Source: Thermoanaerobacterium sp. PSU-2 (GTDB taxonomy: Bacteria > Bacillota > Thermoanaerobacteria > Thermoanaerobacterales > Thermoanaerobacteraceae). Taken from it: a stretch of 64,000 nucleotides of DNA. Where the stretch lies: assembly GCF_002102475.1 (NCBI RefSeq), contig NZ_MSQD01000013.1, forward strand, positions 1-64,000, in the 5' to 3' direction. Positions 33,502-43,336 of this stretch are shown here, piece after piece. The translations under genes and the position numbers were made by a program. The stretch's first letter is position 1. Each line of letters begins with the position of its first letter. The notes below the pieces were generated by a model. It worked only from the letters and a program-made list of their open reading frames with translations. It did not search any database and was not told the origin of the DNA.

Positions 33502-34830
33502 TTAATCTTTTTTTAATAAGTTTAACGTCTCTTTTGCAAGATCTGAAATCTTAACCAAATTATACTTGTATACTCCTGTCATAGCAGTATCGCATATAGG
33601 TTGTATAAATTTAGCAGGCAATTTTTTTGCACCAATCATGAGCCCAACAATTGAACCTACTGTAGCAGCATTGCAGTCTGTATCTAATCCACTCATTACA
33701 GCTAAGCATATTGATTTTCCAAAATCTTTATTACCATAAATTAACGATAAAGCAACTATACAAGCATTATTTATTGTATGGACAACATTATAATGACCAT
33801 ATTTCTCATATATTTTATTAAGACATTTTTCCCAATCAGGCTCAATTTTGCTCCAATTTATCACATCCTGTATTGCTGCTTTAAGTCTACTCTCTTTTGG
33901 AATTACAGAAAGTCCCATATTAATAACATCTATAGGATTGTCAAATAGATATGCGGAAGCTAACATTGCAGATATAAACATTTCACCATAAATTCCATTT
34001 TTTATATGAGATATAGAAGCATCGCGATATGCATATTCTGCCGCTCTCCACGGATCTCCTGGATTAATATACCCCCAGAGATCCCCCCTAATCATGGCAC
34101 CAATCCATTCTCTATATGGATTCCTATATATTGCAGATTTTGGTGGCATAATAAGTTGACATAAATTTGAATATGCAACTCGTTCGGCGGTACAAGTATG
34201 TAAAATAGGAAGATTATTTAACCACGCTTCAGCAACATCTTCAGAAGTAAAACTTTCCCCATATTTTTTGGCGATTTCAAGGCATAACACTGTATAATTA
34301 ATATCATCATCTTCTGGACTATGTCCTTCATTATAACTATACTTTTTTAAATTATTATCAAGGCTAAATTTTTTATAAATTTTATCATCCAAATTAAAAT
34401 CTATGTATTCATTTAACGGCCACTTTCCAATCTCTATCAAAAAAGCCTTAATGCTATTTTTGCCCATAGTCATACTGTATGACTCTAATGGCTGTCCTAA
34501 CCAATTCCCTGCTATTCTTCCTAACCATGCACCATAAATTTTATCATACATAATCTCATCATCAATAAAAATGTCCATTTTGGGAAATTCTGAAATATTG
34601 TTTTTTATCTCTTCTAATGTATTTGGTTCACCAAATGGGAAATCATCTTTTACTGGTAAATTATTTAATTCATCAAGGAGCGCACCTGAATATTTTTCTC
34701 TATTTTCATATGATTCATTCTCAATAGATTTTACTTTTTCATCATAATCTTTTATATCCTTTCCTTCTTCCTTAGCTTGAATTAATTCCAATTGCACTCT
34801 CTCCCAGTTTGTCAAATACCATGTCTGCAT
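33502..34830 (-). CDS. ADP-ribosylglycohydrolase family protein
   Basis: A 442-residue protein. The first 100 residues are charged and helical. The ADP-ribosyl-GH (DraG/ARH-like) domain starts with YDKIYGAWLGRIAGNWLGQP. Metal-binding acidic residues are seen in GHSPEDDDINYTVLCLEIAK and SGLDTDCNAATVGSIVGLMI. Family members hydrolyse N- or O-glycosidic bonds of ADP-ribose or related ribosides. It is the last gene of a long sugar operon, right after a PfkB kinase, so it more likely acts on a small glycoside than on ADP-ribosylated protein. The ATG at 34830 with AGAGGTG upstream is used. Confidence 0.85.
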   Translation of the reverse strand: MQTWYLTNWERVQLELIQAKEEGKDIKDYDEKVKSIENESYENREKYSGALLDELNNLPVKDDFPFGEPNTLEEIKNNISEFPKMDIFIDDEIMYDKIYGAWLGRIAGNWLGQPLESYSMTMGKNSIKAFLIEIGKWPLNEYIDFNLDDKIYKKFSLDNNLKKYSYNEGHSPEDDDINYTVLCLEIAKKYGESFTSEDVAEAWLNNLPILHTCTAERVAYSNLCQLIMPPKSAIYRNPYREWIGAMIRGDLWGYINPGDPWRAAEYAYRDASISHIKNGIYGEMFISAMLASAYLFDNPIDVINMGLSVIPKESRLKAAIQDVINWSKIEPDWEKCLNKIYEKYGHYNVVHTINNACIVALSLIYGNKDFGKSICLAVMSGLDTDCNAATVGSIVGLMIGAKKLPAKFIQPICDTAMTGVYKYNLVKISDLAKETLNLLKKD

Positions 34831-34831
34831 A

Positions 34832-35758
34832 CTACACACCTCTATATTCTTTTATAAATTTGTTAACTTCATCTCTATCAGGAATTGACACTTGCGCGCC
34901 TTCCCTTGTCACCGTTATTGCAGATGCATATGTTGCATAAATAATCGATTCATCAATGCTTTTATTCTCACTAAGCAATGTTGCTAATGCACCTATAAAA
35001 GTGTCTCCTGCAGCGGTTGTATCAACTGCATGAACTTTAACTGAAGGATAATATTTTGTAATCTCATTATTCATTAAGAAAGAGCCTTTTTCGCCAAGAG
35101 TTGTAATAACATTTTTTACACCTTTATTTAATAAGAATCTTGATGCTTCTATTAAAGATTCTTTATCAGTAATTGTTTTTCTTGTTAAAAGAGATAGTTC
35201 CGTTTCATTAGGTACAATTAAATAAATATAATGATATATGTTTTCAGATAAAGTAATGGCTGGCGCTGGATTTAATATTACTTTTATACCTCTTTTATAA
35301 CAATATTTTGCAACATATTCAACCGTGGCAATGGGTATTTCAAGCTGCAGAATACAATAATTTGCATCATCAAACAAATACTCATATTTTTTAATTTGTG
35401 AAATTGACAAACGATTATTGGCACCTTGCAATATAATAATATTGTTTTCTCCTTTATCACTTACATTTATATATGCTGAACCAGTTTGTGCACAATCATC
35501 TAAAACAATACCTTCAACATTGACTCCATATTTTTTTAAGTCATTATATAATATTTTGCCATTCTCATCATTACCAGCACGTCCAATCATACAAACATTT
35601 CCGCCTAGTTTAGCCGATGCTACTGCTTGGTTTGCTCCCTTCCCCCCTCCGCTTTTTTTATATGCTTTTGCAATTATTGTTTCTCCGATAGATGGAATAT
35701 GATCAACTCTTAAGATTATATCCATATTTATACTTCCTACAACTATAACTTTACTCAT
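34832..35758 (-). CDS. PfkB-family carbohydrate kinase, ribokinase-like
   Basis: A 308-residue kinase with ribokinase features: VIVVGSINMDIILRVDHIPS, the KSGGKGANQAVASAKLG substrate lid, NPAPAITL, VPNETELSLL, TLGEKGSF, and the C-terminal DTTAAGDTFIGALA anion hole with its catalytic Asp. It overlaps the GH84 gene by 8 bases. Ribokinase itself phosphorylates ribose, but PfkB members in sugar operons vary. Neighbouring ADP-ribosylglycohydrolase-like protein could supply its substrate. Confidence 0.88.
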   Translation of the reverse strand: MSKVIVVGSINMDIILRVDHIPSIGETIIAKAYKKSGGGKGANQAVASAKLGGNVCMIGRAGNDENGKILYNDLKKYGVNVEGIVLDDCAQTGSAYINVSDKGENNIIILQGANNRLSISQIKKYEYLFDDANYCILQLEIPIATVEYVAKYCYKRGIKVILNPAPAITLSENIYHYIYLIVPNETELSLLTRKTITDKESLIEASRFLLNKGVKNVITTLGEKGSFLMNNEITKYYPSVKVHAVDTTAAGDTFIGALATLLSENKSIDESIIYATYASAITVTREGAQVSIPDRDEVNKFIKEYRGV

Positions 35759-37385
35759 ACTTCCTCCGTCCTAATTCATCAATTACGTTAACATAAAAAT
35801 CATATATATCCTTATCCAAATATTTATTTTCAATTTTTCTACTTTCATCTAGCAATTCTTCCAAAACATCAATATTTTCTTTACCTTTTAATACGTTTAT
35901 AGCTATTCTTCCTATTTTACCATCTATTTTTATCCTGTTATACCACGGTCTAATATCTTGCAAGAATCTCTTATTGTCAACGAATTTTTCTAAATTATCC
36001 GGCAATTCATAAATTGATTCAAATATCTTATCAAGTTCTTCCAAAATGATATTATCTTTTGTTAGTTGATATTCTTCTATCAACTTACTTACGCGAGTCT
36101 TAAGAGGCCACATTGGAGGATTTTCAGCATTTTCACATAAAAATTTGACATATTCCCAGCCATCTTTGCCTATCTCTTTATAAGCTTTTTCTAAAGCTAT
36201 ATATGGGTTATATGCTTCTGGATTCCACATATAATATGAATAAGTAATAAGTGATATCTTAGACGCTTCGGCTTGGTTCATTGGATTTGATAATATATAC
36301 CTACAATTATGTTTATATAATTTACGGCTTCTATTTATTACTGCACCTAAATATAAATTATCTTTGGAATAATCATTTACAGGATAATTATCCCATAATA
36401 CAAGCTCATGCTTATATATGTTAGATATATTATCAGCATCAGAATTAGTAATTGTTGGCGCAGTTACACCTATTCCTGTCCAAAAAACTAATATATTTTT
36501 ATCAAGTTTTTCCCTAAGGCTTCTTCTGTAATCGGAATCTTCTTCCTGATGATACTCTGTCGGGCACATTATAAATTCAATATCATTGTATTTGCCTTTT
36601 AGATAGGAAAAAACTTTATTGCACAAAAATGCATGTGCGTTTCCTGGTACCAAAAATTCTTTAATGTCATCTTCATATTTTAACTCATAGTCTATATCAT
36701 CCAATAACAAAGCAAATTTCCTCACGCCTTTATTTGCAATAATATCGTATTTTTCACATAAAAGATTAAAATCATAGTCATCTGTATACTTTATAGAGTT
36801 TCCAGGACTAATAGAAAACACAAAATCAACGTTTTTTTCATTGCACTTATTTATTAGAACATCCAACTTATTAAGTAAATCTAGTGGATATGGCTCTCTC
36901 CATTTTTCTCTGTGATATGGATCATCTTTTGGCGCATAAAAATATGTATTCATTTTATGTCTTCTCAAAAATGATATCATATCAAGCCTATCCTCAAAGC
37001 TCCATGGTTCGCCATAAAATCCTTCTATTATTCCTCTCATTTTGAATGAAGGCCAATCGATTATTTCCACCTCAGGTACAATGACATAATCGCCTTTCTT
37101 CTTGAAGAAATTAAAGATAGTATCAATTGCATACTGGTAACCCCTATCATCGCTAAATTCAACTAATATATCATCTTTTATATTTATTCTATATCCTTCA
37201 CTTGGTATTTTCTCATTTTTATATGTCTTTAGTTCTAAATCGCCATCCATTCTAACTATTTTTATGAATTCAGGTAAATCAAAATTATCAATTTTTTCTT
37301 TAATTGTAATATTTACTGCCTTTTTATATATCTTCTTATCACCTGCAAAAAATATTTCTTTAGGATCTGGTACAACATCAATCAT
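35751..37385 (-). CDS. GH84 beta-N-acetylglucosaminidase, cytoplasmic
   Basis: A 544-residue protein. An N-terminal domain (residues 1-130) resembles the GH20b-like domain that precedes GH84. The catalytic barrel starts at FKMRGIIEGFYGEPWSFEDR. The double-Asp catalytic motif is visible in FALLLDDIDYELK (about residue 228), as required for substrate-assisted cleavage of beta-GlcNAc. No signal peptide is present, so it acts in the cytoplasm on imported saccharides. The helical C-terminal part resembles the stalk domains of the family. In the operon it fits with NanE, the ROK kinase and the RpiR regulator. Confidence 0.88.
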   Translation of the reverse strand: MIDVVPDPKEIFFAGDKKIYKKAVNITIKEKIDNFDLPEFIKIVRMDGDLELKTYKNEKIPSEGYRINIKDDILVEFSDDRGYQYAIDTIFNFFKKKGDYVIVPEVEIIDWPSFKMRGIIEGFYGEPWSFEDRLDMISFLRRHKMNTYFYAPKDDPYHREKWREPYPLDLLNKLDVLINKCNEKNVDFVFSISPGNSIKYTDDYDFNLLCEKYDIIANKGVRKFALLLDDIDYELKYEDDIKEFLVPGNAHAFLCNKVFSYLKGKYNDIEFIMCPTEYHQEEDSDYRRSLREKLDKNILVFWTGIGVTAPTITNSDADNISNIYKHELVLWDNYPVNDYSKDNLYLGAVINRSRKLYKHNCRYILSNPMNQAEASKISLITYSYYMWNPEAYNPYIALEKAYKEIGKDGWEYVKFLCENAENPPMWPLKTRVSKLIEEYQLTKDNIILEELDKIFESIYELPDNLEKFVDNKRFLQDIRPWYNRIKIDGKIGRIAINVLKGKENIDVLEELLDESRKIENKYLDKDIYDFYVNVIDELGRRKYE

Positions 37386-37387
37386 TC

Positions 37388-38923
37388 TTATCCTCCAATC
37401 TTTATCCCTACTTCAAACATCCTATTCCAAGGCATATAAACATCAAAATTGTAATGAAAATCATTTAAATTTTTTTCACTAAATTCATAAAGGTTCTTTT
37501 TAACAATATCAGCTATTAATTTCCCTTTATCCTTTAGAGTAAAATAATTAAGTCCATAAGTGCCTAATAAGTCTGTTACAGAAGATCTTACAAAATGTTG
37601 ATATCCCCAATCTTCAAGATATCTAAGATATAAAAATTTTTCTGAAGCAATCAATTGGTCATGTGAAAATATATTTTTGCTAAAATAATAAGACGAAATC
37701 ATACTATGCGATATAACTGTGCCTAAGGTGTTTGAAGATGTATTCCATCCGCCATAAGAAAGAAGTTTTTTCAGTAAATTATACTTCTTAATTAATTGCA
37801 TTAACTGATTATCAGAACCATTTGGCATCGCAACATCCGCCACAGAGCATAGATTACCTTTACTGATATAATAATTGATGGCTTCTACAAATTCATTTAA
37901 ATTTCTTTCTGGATCAATAATATCAATTTTGCTTAATATGGAATCCCAGCTTTCAGATAGTTTTAGTGTAAGTTTCGATGGCGGATTAACCATCAAAATG
38001 AAATCAGCATCAGAGCTATTATCTATTATTATCCCTCCAGCCGAAATAATATGGTATTTAACTGTCTCATTAAGACTTCTATCTTCATATCTCGGTATTA
38101 ATGTAGAACCTATTTCAGATGAATATCTTATAAAAACTGTTGGTTGTCTATCCTTCAGTTCATTAAAAACTCTCGCCATCAGTGTGCACCCTACTTCATC
38201 TGCACCCGGATATGAATATATCCTATCTGTCAAATCTAAGTCACTTATATATTTCATAATCTTTCTGCGCTCTCTTGCAGAAAACCCATACTTCGAACAA
38301 TCATCCATTGGAATAATCAAAAAATCAATAATCCCCTCTTTTACAAAATCAACCACTTTCAAATTTACTAGATGATTTACACGCCTTCTGTTTAAAAAAT
38401 CATTTAATACATCCATAGGAATTTGATTTTTAATTTTATTATATTCACTTATATCTTTATCCTCTGCAATATTAAGTTCTAATTTGTCAGATAAGACCCC
38501 ATATTGAAATACTTTTTCACCATAATCCTCATAATAATCTGGTTCTTCGTCAGAACTATTATATGATGGTGATCTCATAATAAGATTAAATCCATAAACT
38601 CTTAAGTTTCTATTCATAGTTTTTAACTCTTTGATTAATTCAAGCCTCTTAATGCATTCATCAAAAGTCATTTTATGAAGTCTGGATGGAACAATTCCTC
38701 CATATAATAACATATCAACTGAAACCACAAGATGACTTACATTGTTTATGTTATCTATCATCCAGTCTTTAAGTTTATCTACATCTGCTGCACTTTTTTT
38801 ATTACCAAGTATATCTAATGGAGGTTCAATCATTTCTATATCGCTTATATCCATTATCATTTTAGGATAAATATAATTGCAAGGCCTTTCATCAAGCGGA
38901 ATATACATTACTTTTTTATTCAT
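37388..38923 (-). CDS. DUF4127 family protein
   Basis: A 511-residue cytoplasmic protein of a family without an assigned function. The N-terminus (KVMYIPLDERPCNYIYPKMI) and VSVDMLLYGGIVPSRLHKMT are its hallmarks. Later segments include RNLRVYGFNLIMRSPSYNSS, IIPMDDCSKYGFSARERRKI, SYPGADEVGCTLMARVF and NGSDNQLMQLI. Clustered Asp, Glu and His hint at a metal-dependent enzyme, but this is a guess. It overlaps the GNAT gene by 4 bases and is 2 bases from GH84, so it is tightly co-expressed with the amino-sugar pathway. Confidence 0.85.
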   Translation of the reverse strand: MNKKVMYIPLDERPCNYIYPKMIMDISDIEMIEPPLDILGNKKSAADVDKLKDWMIDNINNVSHLVVSVDMLLYGGIVPSRLHKMTFDECIKRLELIKELKTMNRNLRVYGFNLIMRSPSYNSSDEEPDYYEDYGEKVFQYGVLSDKLELNIAEDKDISEYNKIKNQIPMDVLNDFLNRRRVNHLVNLKVVDFVKEGIIDFLIIPMDDCSKYGFSARERRKIMKYISDLDLTDRIYSYPGADEVGCTLMARVFNELKDRQPTVFIRYSSEIGSTLIPRYEDRSLNETVKYHIISAGGIIIDNSSDADFILMVNPPSKLTLKLSESWDSILSKIDIIDPERNLNEFVEAINYYISKGNLCSVADVAMPNGSDNQLMQLIKKYNLLKKLLSYGGWNTSSNTLGTVISHSMISSYYFSKNIFSHDQLIASEKFLYLRYLEDWGYQHFVRSSVTDLLGTYGLNYFTLKDKGKLIADIVKKNLYEFSEKNLNDFHYNFDVYMPWNRMFEVGIKIGG

Positions 38924-39840
38924 TTATTATCCTCCAGTTCTTTAAATCCACTTTTATAAAATTTATATGGCCTAAATCCAAATTGTCCATAAAACTCTTT
39001 AAGAATTGTCCAATCTATAACAACATTTCTCGTCCCCCTCTTTTTTAATAGATTAAGCGATTCCAGTAATAATTTATTTCCTAGTTTTTTACCTCTATAA
39101 TCTATATCAATGCCTATCGGTCCAAGCGATCCATTTCCAATTGCATCCAAATTAATCTTACAAAATCCTATTACACTTTTGTCACACCACATTAATATTA
39201 TATTTCGGAAATCACCATTATTTTCGATATAATTATTGATTTCATGCTTCCATCTGCCAGGAAAATTCTTGTCAAAAAATTTATTAAGAAGATCAATATC
39301 ACTTAATCGAAATTCTTTTACTATATAACTGCTATCCATATTTATTTTAACATTAAGTTTACCAAAATCTAATTTCGAAACATCCGCCATTAAATCATAG
39401 TGCGGTTCATTTAACTGAAAGCCCAAATCTATAAAAAATTCCTCTACTTCATGAGACGGTTCGGGAATACCAGAAAAGAAATTATTTATATCGCCGCCAA
39501 GTAAGATTCTTCTAACTCCCAAATTTATAAGCTTTTTTTCTGAAAGTTTATAAAGTGATGTTCCATAACCATGACATCTAAATTTTTTGTCAACCAGCAA
39601 TATATTCAACCATGCACAATTTTTATACTCTTCAATATTTCTGTTATTTAATTTTACTATTACGAGCCCAACAACTTTATTGTCAATTTTTAAAATAAAT
39701 GAACCATCATTATAAAAATCAACATCATCAAAGACATTTTTTATAAATCTGTTTCTATCTATATGATATTTTTCATCAAAATTATATTTCCATAATTTTA
39801 TTATCCCATCAACATCTTGTTTAGTTATATTTTCAAACAT
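38920..39840 (-). CDS. tandem GNAT-family N-acetyltransferase
   Basis: A 306-residue protein with two GNAT-like halves. The first shows LLVDKKFRCHGYGTSLYKLSE and the second LGPIGIDIDYRGKKLGNKLL, both with the acetyl-CoA pyrophosphate-binding pattern. The second half ends with KEFYGQFGFRPYKF. Double-GNAT proteins often have one active and one structural domain. In this operon it could acetylate or probe an amino-sugar intermediate, but no substrate can be read from the sequence. Confidence 0.8.
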   Translation of the reverse strand: MFENITKQDVDGIIKLWKYNFDEKYHIDRNRFIKNVFDDVDFYNDGSFILKIDNKVVGLVIVKLNNRNIEEYKNCAWLNILLVDKKFRCHGYGTSLYKLSEKKLINLGVRRILLGGDINNFFSGIPEPSHEVEEFFIDLGFQLNEPHYDLMADVSKLDFGKLNVKINMDSSYIVKEFRLSDIDLLNKFFDKNFPGRWKHEINNYIENNGDFRNIILMWCDKSVIGFCKINLDAIGNGSLGPIGIDIDYRGKKLGNKLLLESLNLLKKRGTRNVVIDWTILKEFYGQFGFRPYKFYKSGFKELEDNK

Positions 39841-39865
39841 ATTATATTACCTCTCGAAATCGAAA

Positions 39866-41230
39866 TTATATATCATAACCATAATCACGCATAATTTTTC
39901 TAATTTCACACCCTTCTATATTGCTGACCTTTATGCCTTTCTGAATACTATATGCAGCAGCAATACCTGCTGCTTCACCTGTTGCTCTACACGTTGGCTG
40001 TATTCTTATTGATGATTGCGCTATGAAAGTTGAAGATATACATCTTCCAGCAACTAATAATCCTTCTATATTTAGTGGAACCAAGCATCTAAATGGTATT
40101 TCAAAATATTCATTATTTCTTATAGGCAGAATCTTAAGTTCGGTTTTCATACCATGCACATCGACTGGATACGCCGTTTTCGCAATTGCATCATCGAATT
40201 TTGATCTATTATTATAGTCATCAATGTTTAAAATATACTTCCCTTTTATTCTTCTTGATTCTCTAATCCCAATCATAGGAGCAACAGATAATATATAACT
40301 TTCTTCAAAGCCTGGTATATATTTTTTTAAAAACTTATAAAGTCTTTGTATCATTTCTCTGCCTTTTTGATATGAATAAGATATTTCTTTTGCATTAAGA
40401 GCATCATTTATAGACGGTATCTCTGGACAATTAAATGACATTACACCTGGCATTCCTGGTATCGAAAACGCTTGAAAATAAACTCCATCTTCATAATTAA
40501 TAACCTCGTCGTCAAGACCTTTTTTAAAGATACTTTCAAGTGGAAAAGCACTATTCCATACCATTGCAGTTTCAACAAGTGGGTAGTCCAAGCCCCAATT
40601 TTGGCCAAGATCTTTAAGAAATGATTGTAATTTTATAATGTCAATATTTCCAACCATAAATCTTAAAGAAATTGCCTGATTCTTGCCTGTTCTCTCATCG
40701 CCAATAAAGCATGGTACTCCCGCAGAAAACGCTACGTCAGCATCACCAGTACAGTCAATAACAACCTTTCCAAAAATCGCACTTATCCCTGATTTATTAT
40801 GGACTAACACGCCTTTTATCGTATAGTCTTCTACTATATTATCTAAAAATAAAGTATCAAACAAAATTGAACCATTATACTCTAACAACATTTCCTCAAG
40901 AACAAATTTCATCATTTCCGGATTAAACCATCCGTCGTTTCCACTTGAATCTTTTGCACCATATCCATAATTTATAAGTCGCTTACGAATTTCTTTATCT
41001 ATAGATGAAGCCGGGTTACCACTTATATTAATATGCATCATTGGTGTAACCTGAGCGGCAGTTGATGATCCACCAAGGAATCCATATTTTTCTATTATTA
41101 ATGTCTTGGCTCCTTCTCTAGCAGATGCAATTGCAGCAATAGATCCTGCTGTACCCCCTCCAACAATTATGACATCATATTTATCATCTGAAATCGGTAT
41201 TTTATTATTTTTATATATATAATAATCCAT
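39866..41230 (-). CDS. FAD-dependent oxidoreductase (FAD_oxidored family)
   Basis: A 454-residue flavoprotein. The dinucleotide-binding motif DVIIVGGGTAGSIAAIASAR begins at about residue 19, followed by IIEKYGFLGGSSTAAQVTPM. KVVIDCTGDADVAFSAGVPC lies in the middle and LEVAGRCISS-like LLVAGRCISSTFIAQSSIRI near the end. Proteins of this family are often encoded in sugar and glycoside operons and are poorly characterised. Some oxidise sugar hydroxyls. It lies 13 bases after the GHL10-like gene. A step such as 3-keto oxidation of a glycoside is possible but unproven. Confidence 0.85.
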   Translation of the reverse strand: MDYYIYKNNKIPISDDKYDVIIVGGGTAGSIAAIASAREGAKTLIIEKYGFLGGSSTAAQVTPMMHINISGNPASSIDKEIRKRLINYGYGAKDSSGNDGWFNPEMMKFVLEEMLLEYNGSILFDTLFLDNIVEDYTIKGVLVHNKSGISAIFGKVVIDCTGDADVAFSAGVPCFIGDERTGKNQAISLRFMVGNIDIIKLQSFLKDLGQNWGLDYPLVETAMVWNSAFPLESIFKKGLDDEVINYEDGVYFQAFSIPGMPGVMSFNCPEIPSINDALNAKEISYSYQKGREMIQRLYKFLKKYIPGFEESYILSVAPMIGIRESRRIKGKYILNIDDYNNRSKFDDAIAKTAYPVDVHGMKTELKILPIRNNEYFEIPFRCLVPLNIEGLLVAGRCISSTFIAQSSIRIQPTCRATGEAAGIAAAYSIQKGIKVSNIEGCEIRKIMRDYGYDI

Positions 41231-41242
41231 AATAACACACCC

Positions 41243-42463
41243 TTAATCGATTAGTAGTCTCCACCAATTATAATCTTCAATATAGCTTAGATCAAACAAC
41301 ATACAGCCTTGTGATTTCTTAAAACACATATTAACTGCTTTTTTAAAATTCTCTGGATTACCTTCATACTGTTTCACAAAAAGACTTCCAATGATAGGTA
41401 CAACATTCATCGTTACTTTATTTGCCATTATGCCAGAACCTTCCACGCTATACCAATATGCAGGTTTCCCATTTTTAATCGCCTCATCTATTGTTACATC
41501 AGGATAATAAAAACCTGACATCAATTTATCAAGATATTCAGCATAACCAGTTTTGGAATACTCTTTCCCTACCCAAGGATATTCTTCTAGTATATACTTT
41601 TCACTAGCCCAATTTGCTCCAACCTGATAATAAATTGGATACCACGATCCTGCATAATCTATAAATTCAATTTTTTTGTTTGATTTGTTTATTGCCTCTC
41701 TGACTTTTATAATAAATTTTTTGATGATTGATGCCTTAAAAGTTATCCAATCTCCAAAAAGATCACCATAGATAACTTGTTTATCATCATTATCATTTAT
41801 TTTAAGTTCATAAATATCTGTAGGCCAATTGTACACTTTCTTTCCTATAAACTCCTCAAATTTATCTTTAGTATATTCACTAAAATCTGCCGCAAGTCCT
41901 ATGAATCTGACTCTGTCGAGCACAATACCATCAATATCATAATTATTAATCAATTCATTTATCACGCTTACTTCATACTGTTGTACATCTTCTCTTACGG
42001 GATTGACAAAAACGTCAGAAAAGTCGTCAATAGAATCAAACGTTTTTAATTCATCTATATCCGTAATTGGTTTTATAGACGATTTACCTTCATTATTGAT
42101 TCCATATAGATATGTTTGCCAATATGGGTGTTCATAGCCTTTTGACAAATTGTTTTTATTTTTCCTATTTCCTTCCGAGAAGACATCAACAGCGGCATAT
42201 ATCCTTAAATTTCTATCATGTGCTTGTTTTATATATAGTTCAAGATAATCTTTATCCTTTTCAAATTCCGAATCATAACAACTATAATGTGGTACTATTT
42301 CACTTTTGTATATACAAAAACTTGTTGGATCTTTAACGCTTAGTACAATAGAACCAATTCCATATTTAACACATTTATCAAGTATTTTTTCGAAGTATTT
42401 ATTATCGAGAATTATATTCTTGTTAGCATGAATTTCTATCCATAGATAATAATCTTTATCCAA
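41243..42463 (-). CDS. GHL10-like / alpha-amylase-like TIM-barrel protein
   Basis: A 406-residue cytoplasmic protein with a glycosidase-like barrel. Key segments: LWIEIHANKNIILDNKYFEK, YGIGSIVLSVKDPTSF, DRNLRIYAAVDVFSEG, VNPVREDVQQYEVSVINELI, YDIDGIVLDRVRFIGL (end of strand 4 with Asp and Arg), and KIEFIDYAGSWYPIYYQVG. This is the pattern of the 'GHL10' or DUF4015 group. The substrate is not known. Position just after the two permease genes suggests that it acts on the imported saccharide. Confidence 0.7.
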   Translation of the reverse strand: MDKDYYLWIEIHANKNIILDNKYFEKILDKCVKYGIGSIVLSVKDPTSFCIYKSEIVPHYSCYDSEFEKDKDYLELYIKQAHDRNLRIYAAVDVFSEGNRKNKNNLSKGYEHPYWQTYLYGINNEGKSSIKPITDIDELKTFDSIDDFSDVFVNPVREDVQQYEVSVINELINNYDIDGIVLDRVRFIGLAADFSEYTKDKFEEFIGKKVYNWPTDIYELKINDNDDKQVIYGDLFGDWITFKASIIKKFIIKVREAINKSNKKIEFIDYAGSWYPIYYQVGANWASEKYILEEYPWVGKEYSKTGYAEYLDKLMSGFYYPDVTIDEAIKNGKPAYWYSVEGSGIMANKVTMNVVPIIGSLFVKQYEGNPENFKKAVNMCFKKSQGCMLFDLSYIEDYNWWRLLID

Positions 42464-42474
42464 ACTTACTCCTC

Positions 42475-43335
42475 CTAACCTTTTATAGCACCTGCAACAG
42501 CATTAATGAAATATTTTTGGAAAGCTAGAAATACTATTATAACTGGAATTATGGATAATACTGTTCCTGCAGCTACATAGCCAAATTTATAATTAAACTG
42601 GCCAGATAAATATTTTAGAGCCGTTGCTAAAGGATATTTATTCGGATCTTGTAACACAACTATAGGCCACAAAAATGAATTCCATAGACCTATAAAGTCA
42701 AATATTACAATCGTAGAAATTGCTGGCATAACTTCCGGAAGCATAATTTTATACCATATCTTAAATTCCGATGCACCATCTATTTTAGCAGCATCAATTA
42801 ATTCTCTAGGTACAGTTAGATAAGATTGCCTTAAAAGTATTATGCTAAAAACAGATACCGCACCTGGGATAATAACACCAGTTAAAGTATCAAGTAAGCC
42901 CATTTTTGATATAGTCAAGTAGTTAACAATTAGCCCTGCAGCAGCCGGCAAAATCATGGTACTAATTAATGCAGAGAATATTAAATTTTTGCCATAAAAA
43001 TCCATACAAGCCAAAGGATATGCCGCAAGTGAAGCTAGTACAACATCAAGCACTATTCCTGAAACTGTTATTATTACTGTGTTCAAAATATATTTAGGTA
43101 TTGATATAAAATTAATCACGCCTATATAATTAGCCAATGTAAATGGATGTGGAATTAAATCCATTGTATAAATATTTTGACCCGTTTTAAATGATGAAGA
43201 TACAAGCCAAATAAACGGTCCTGCTAAAAATATTGCTATTATTATCAATATTAAGTAAGTTATTGTTAATGAAAATATCTTTTTTATAGCTTTTACTTTT
43301 TTGTAATTTACAGATTTATTGTTTAAAGTTTCCAT
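42475..43335 (-). CDS. carbohydrate ABC permease, MalG type
   Basis: A 286-residue permease with six helices. The N-terminal LAGPFIWLVSSSFKTGQNIY and the EAA loop ELIDAAKIDGASEFKIWYKIMLPEVMP are typical of MalG-type CUT1 subunits. It pairs with the MalF-type gene 2 bases upstream. No ATPase is encoded in the operon, so a shared MsmX/UgpC-type ATPase is expected. Confidence 0.92.
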   Translation of the reverse strand: METLNNKSVNYKKVKAIKKIFSLTITYLILIIIAIFLAGPFIWLVSSSFKTGQNIYTMDLIPHPFTLANYIGVINFISIPKYILNTVIITVSGIVLDVVLASLAAYPLACMDFYGKNLIFSALISTMILPAAAGLIVNYLTISKMGLLDTLTGVIIPGAVSVFSIILLRQSYLTVPRELIDAAKIDGASEFKIWYKIMLPEVMPAISTIVIFDFIGLWNSFLWPIVVLQDPNKYPLATALKYLSGQFNYKFGYVAAGTVLSIIPVIIVFLAFQKYFINAVAGAIKG

Positions 43336-43336
43336 A

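Noticed and set aside
37875-38375. 166-codon frame opposite the DUF4127 gene
   Set aside because: Antisense shadow with no start signal; the minus-strand protein is clearly conserved.
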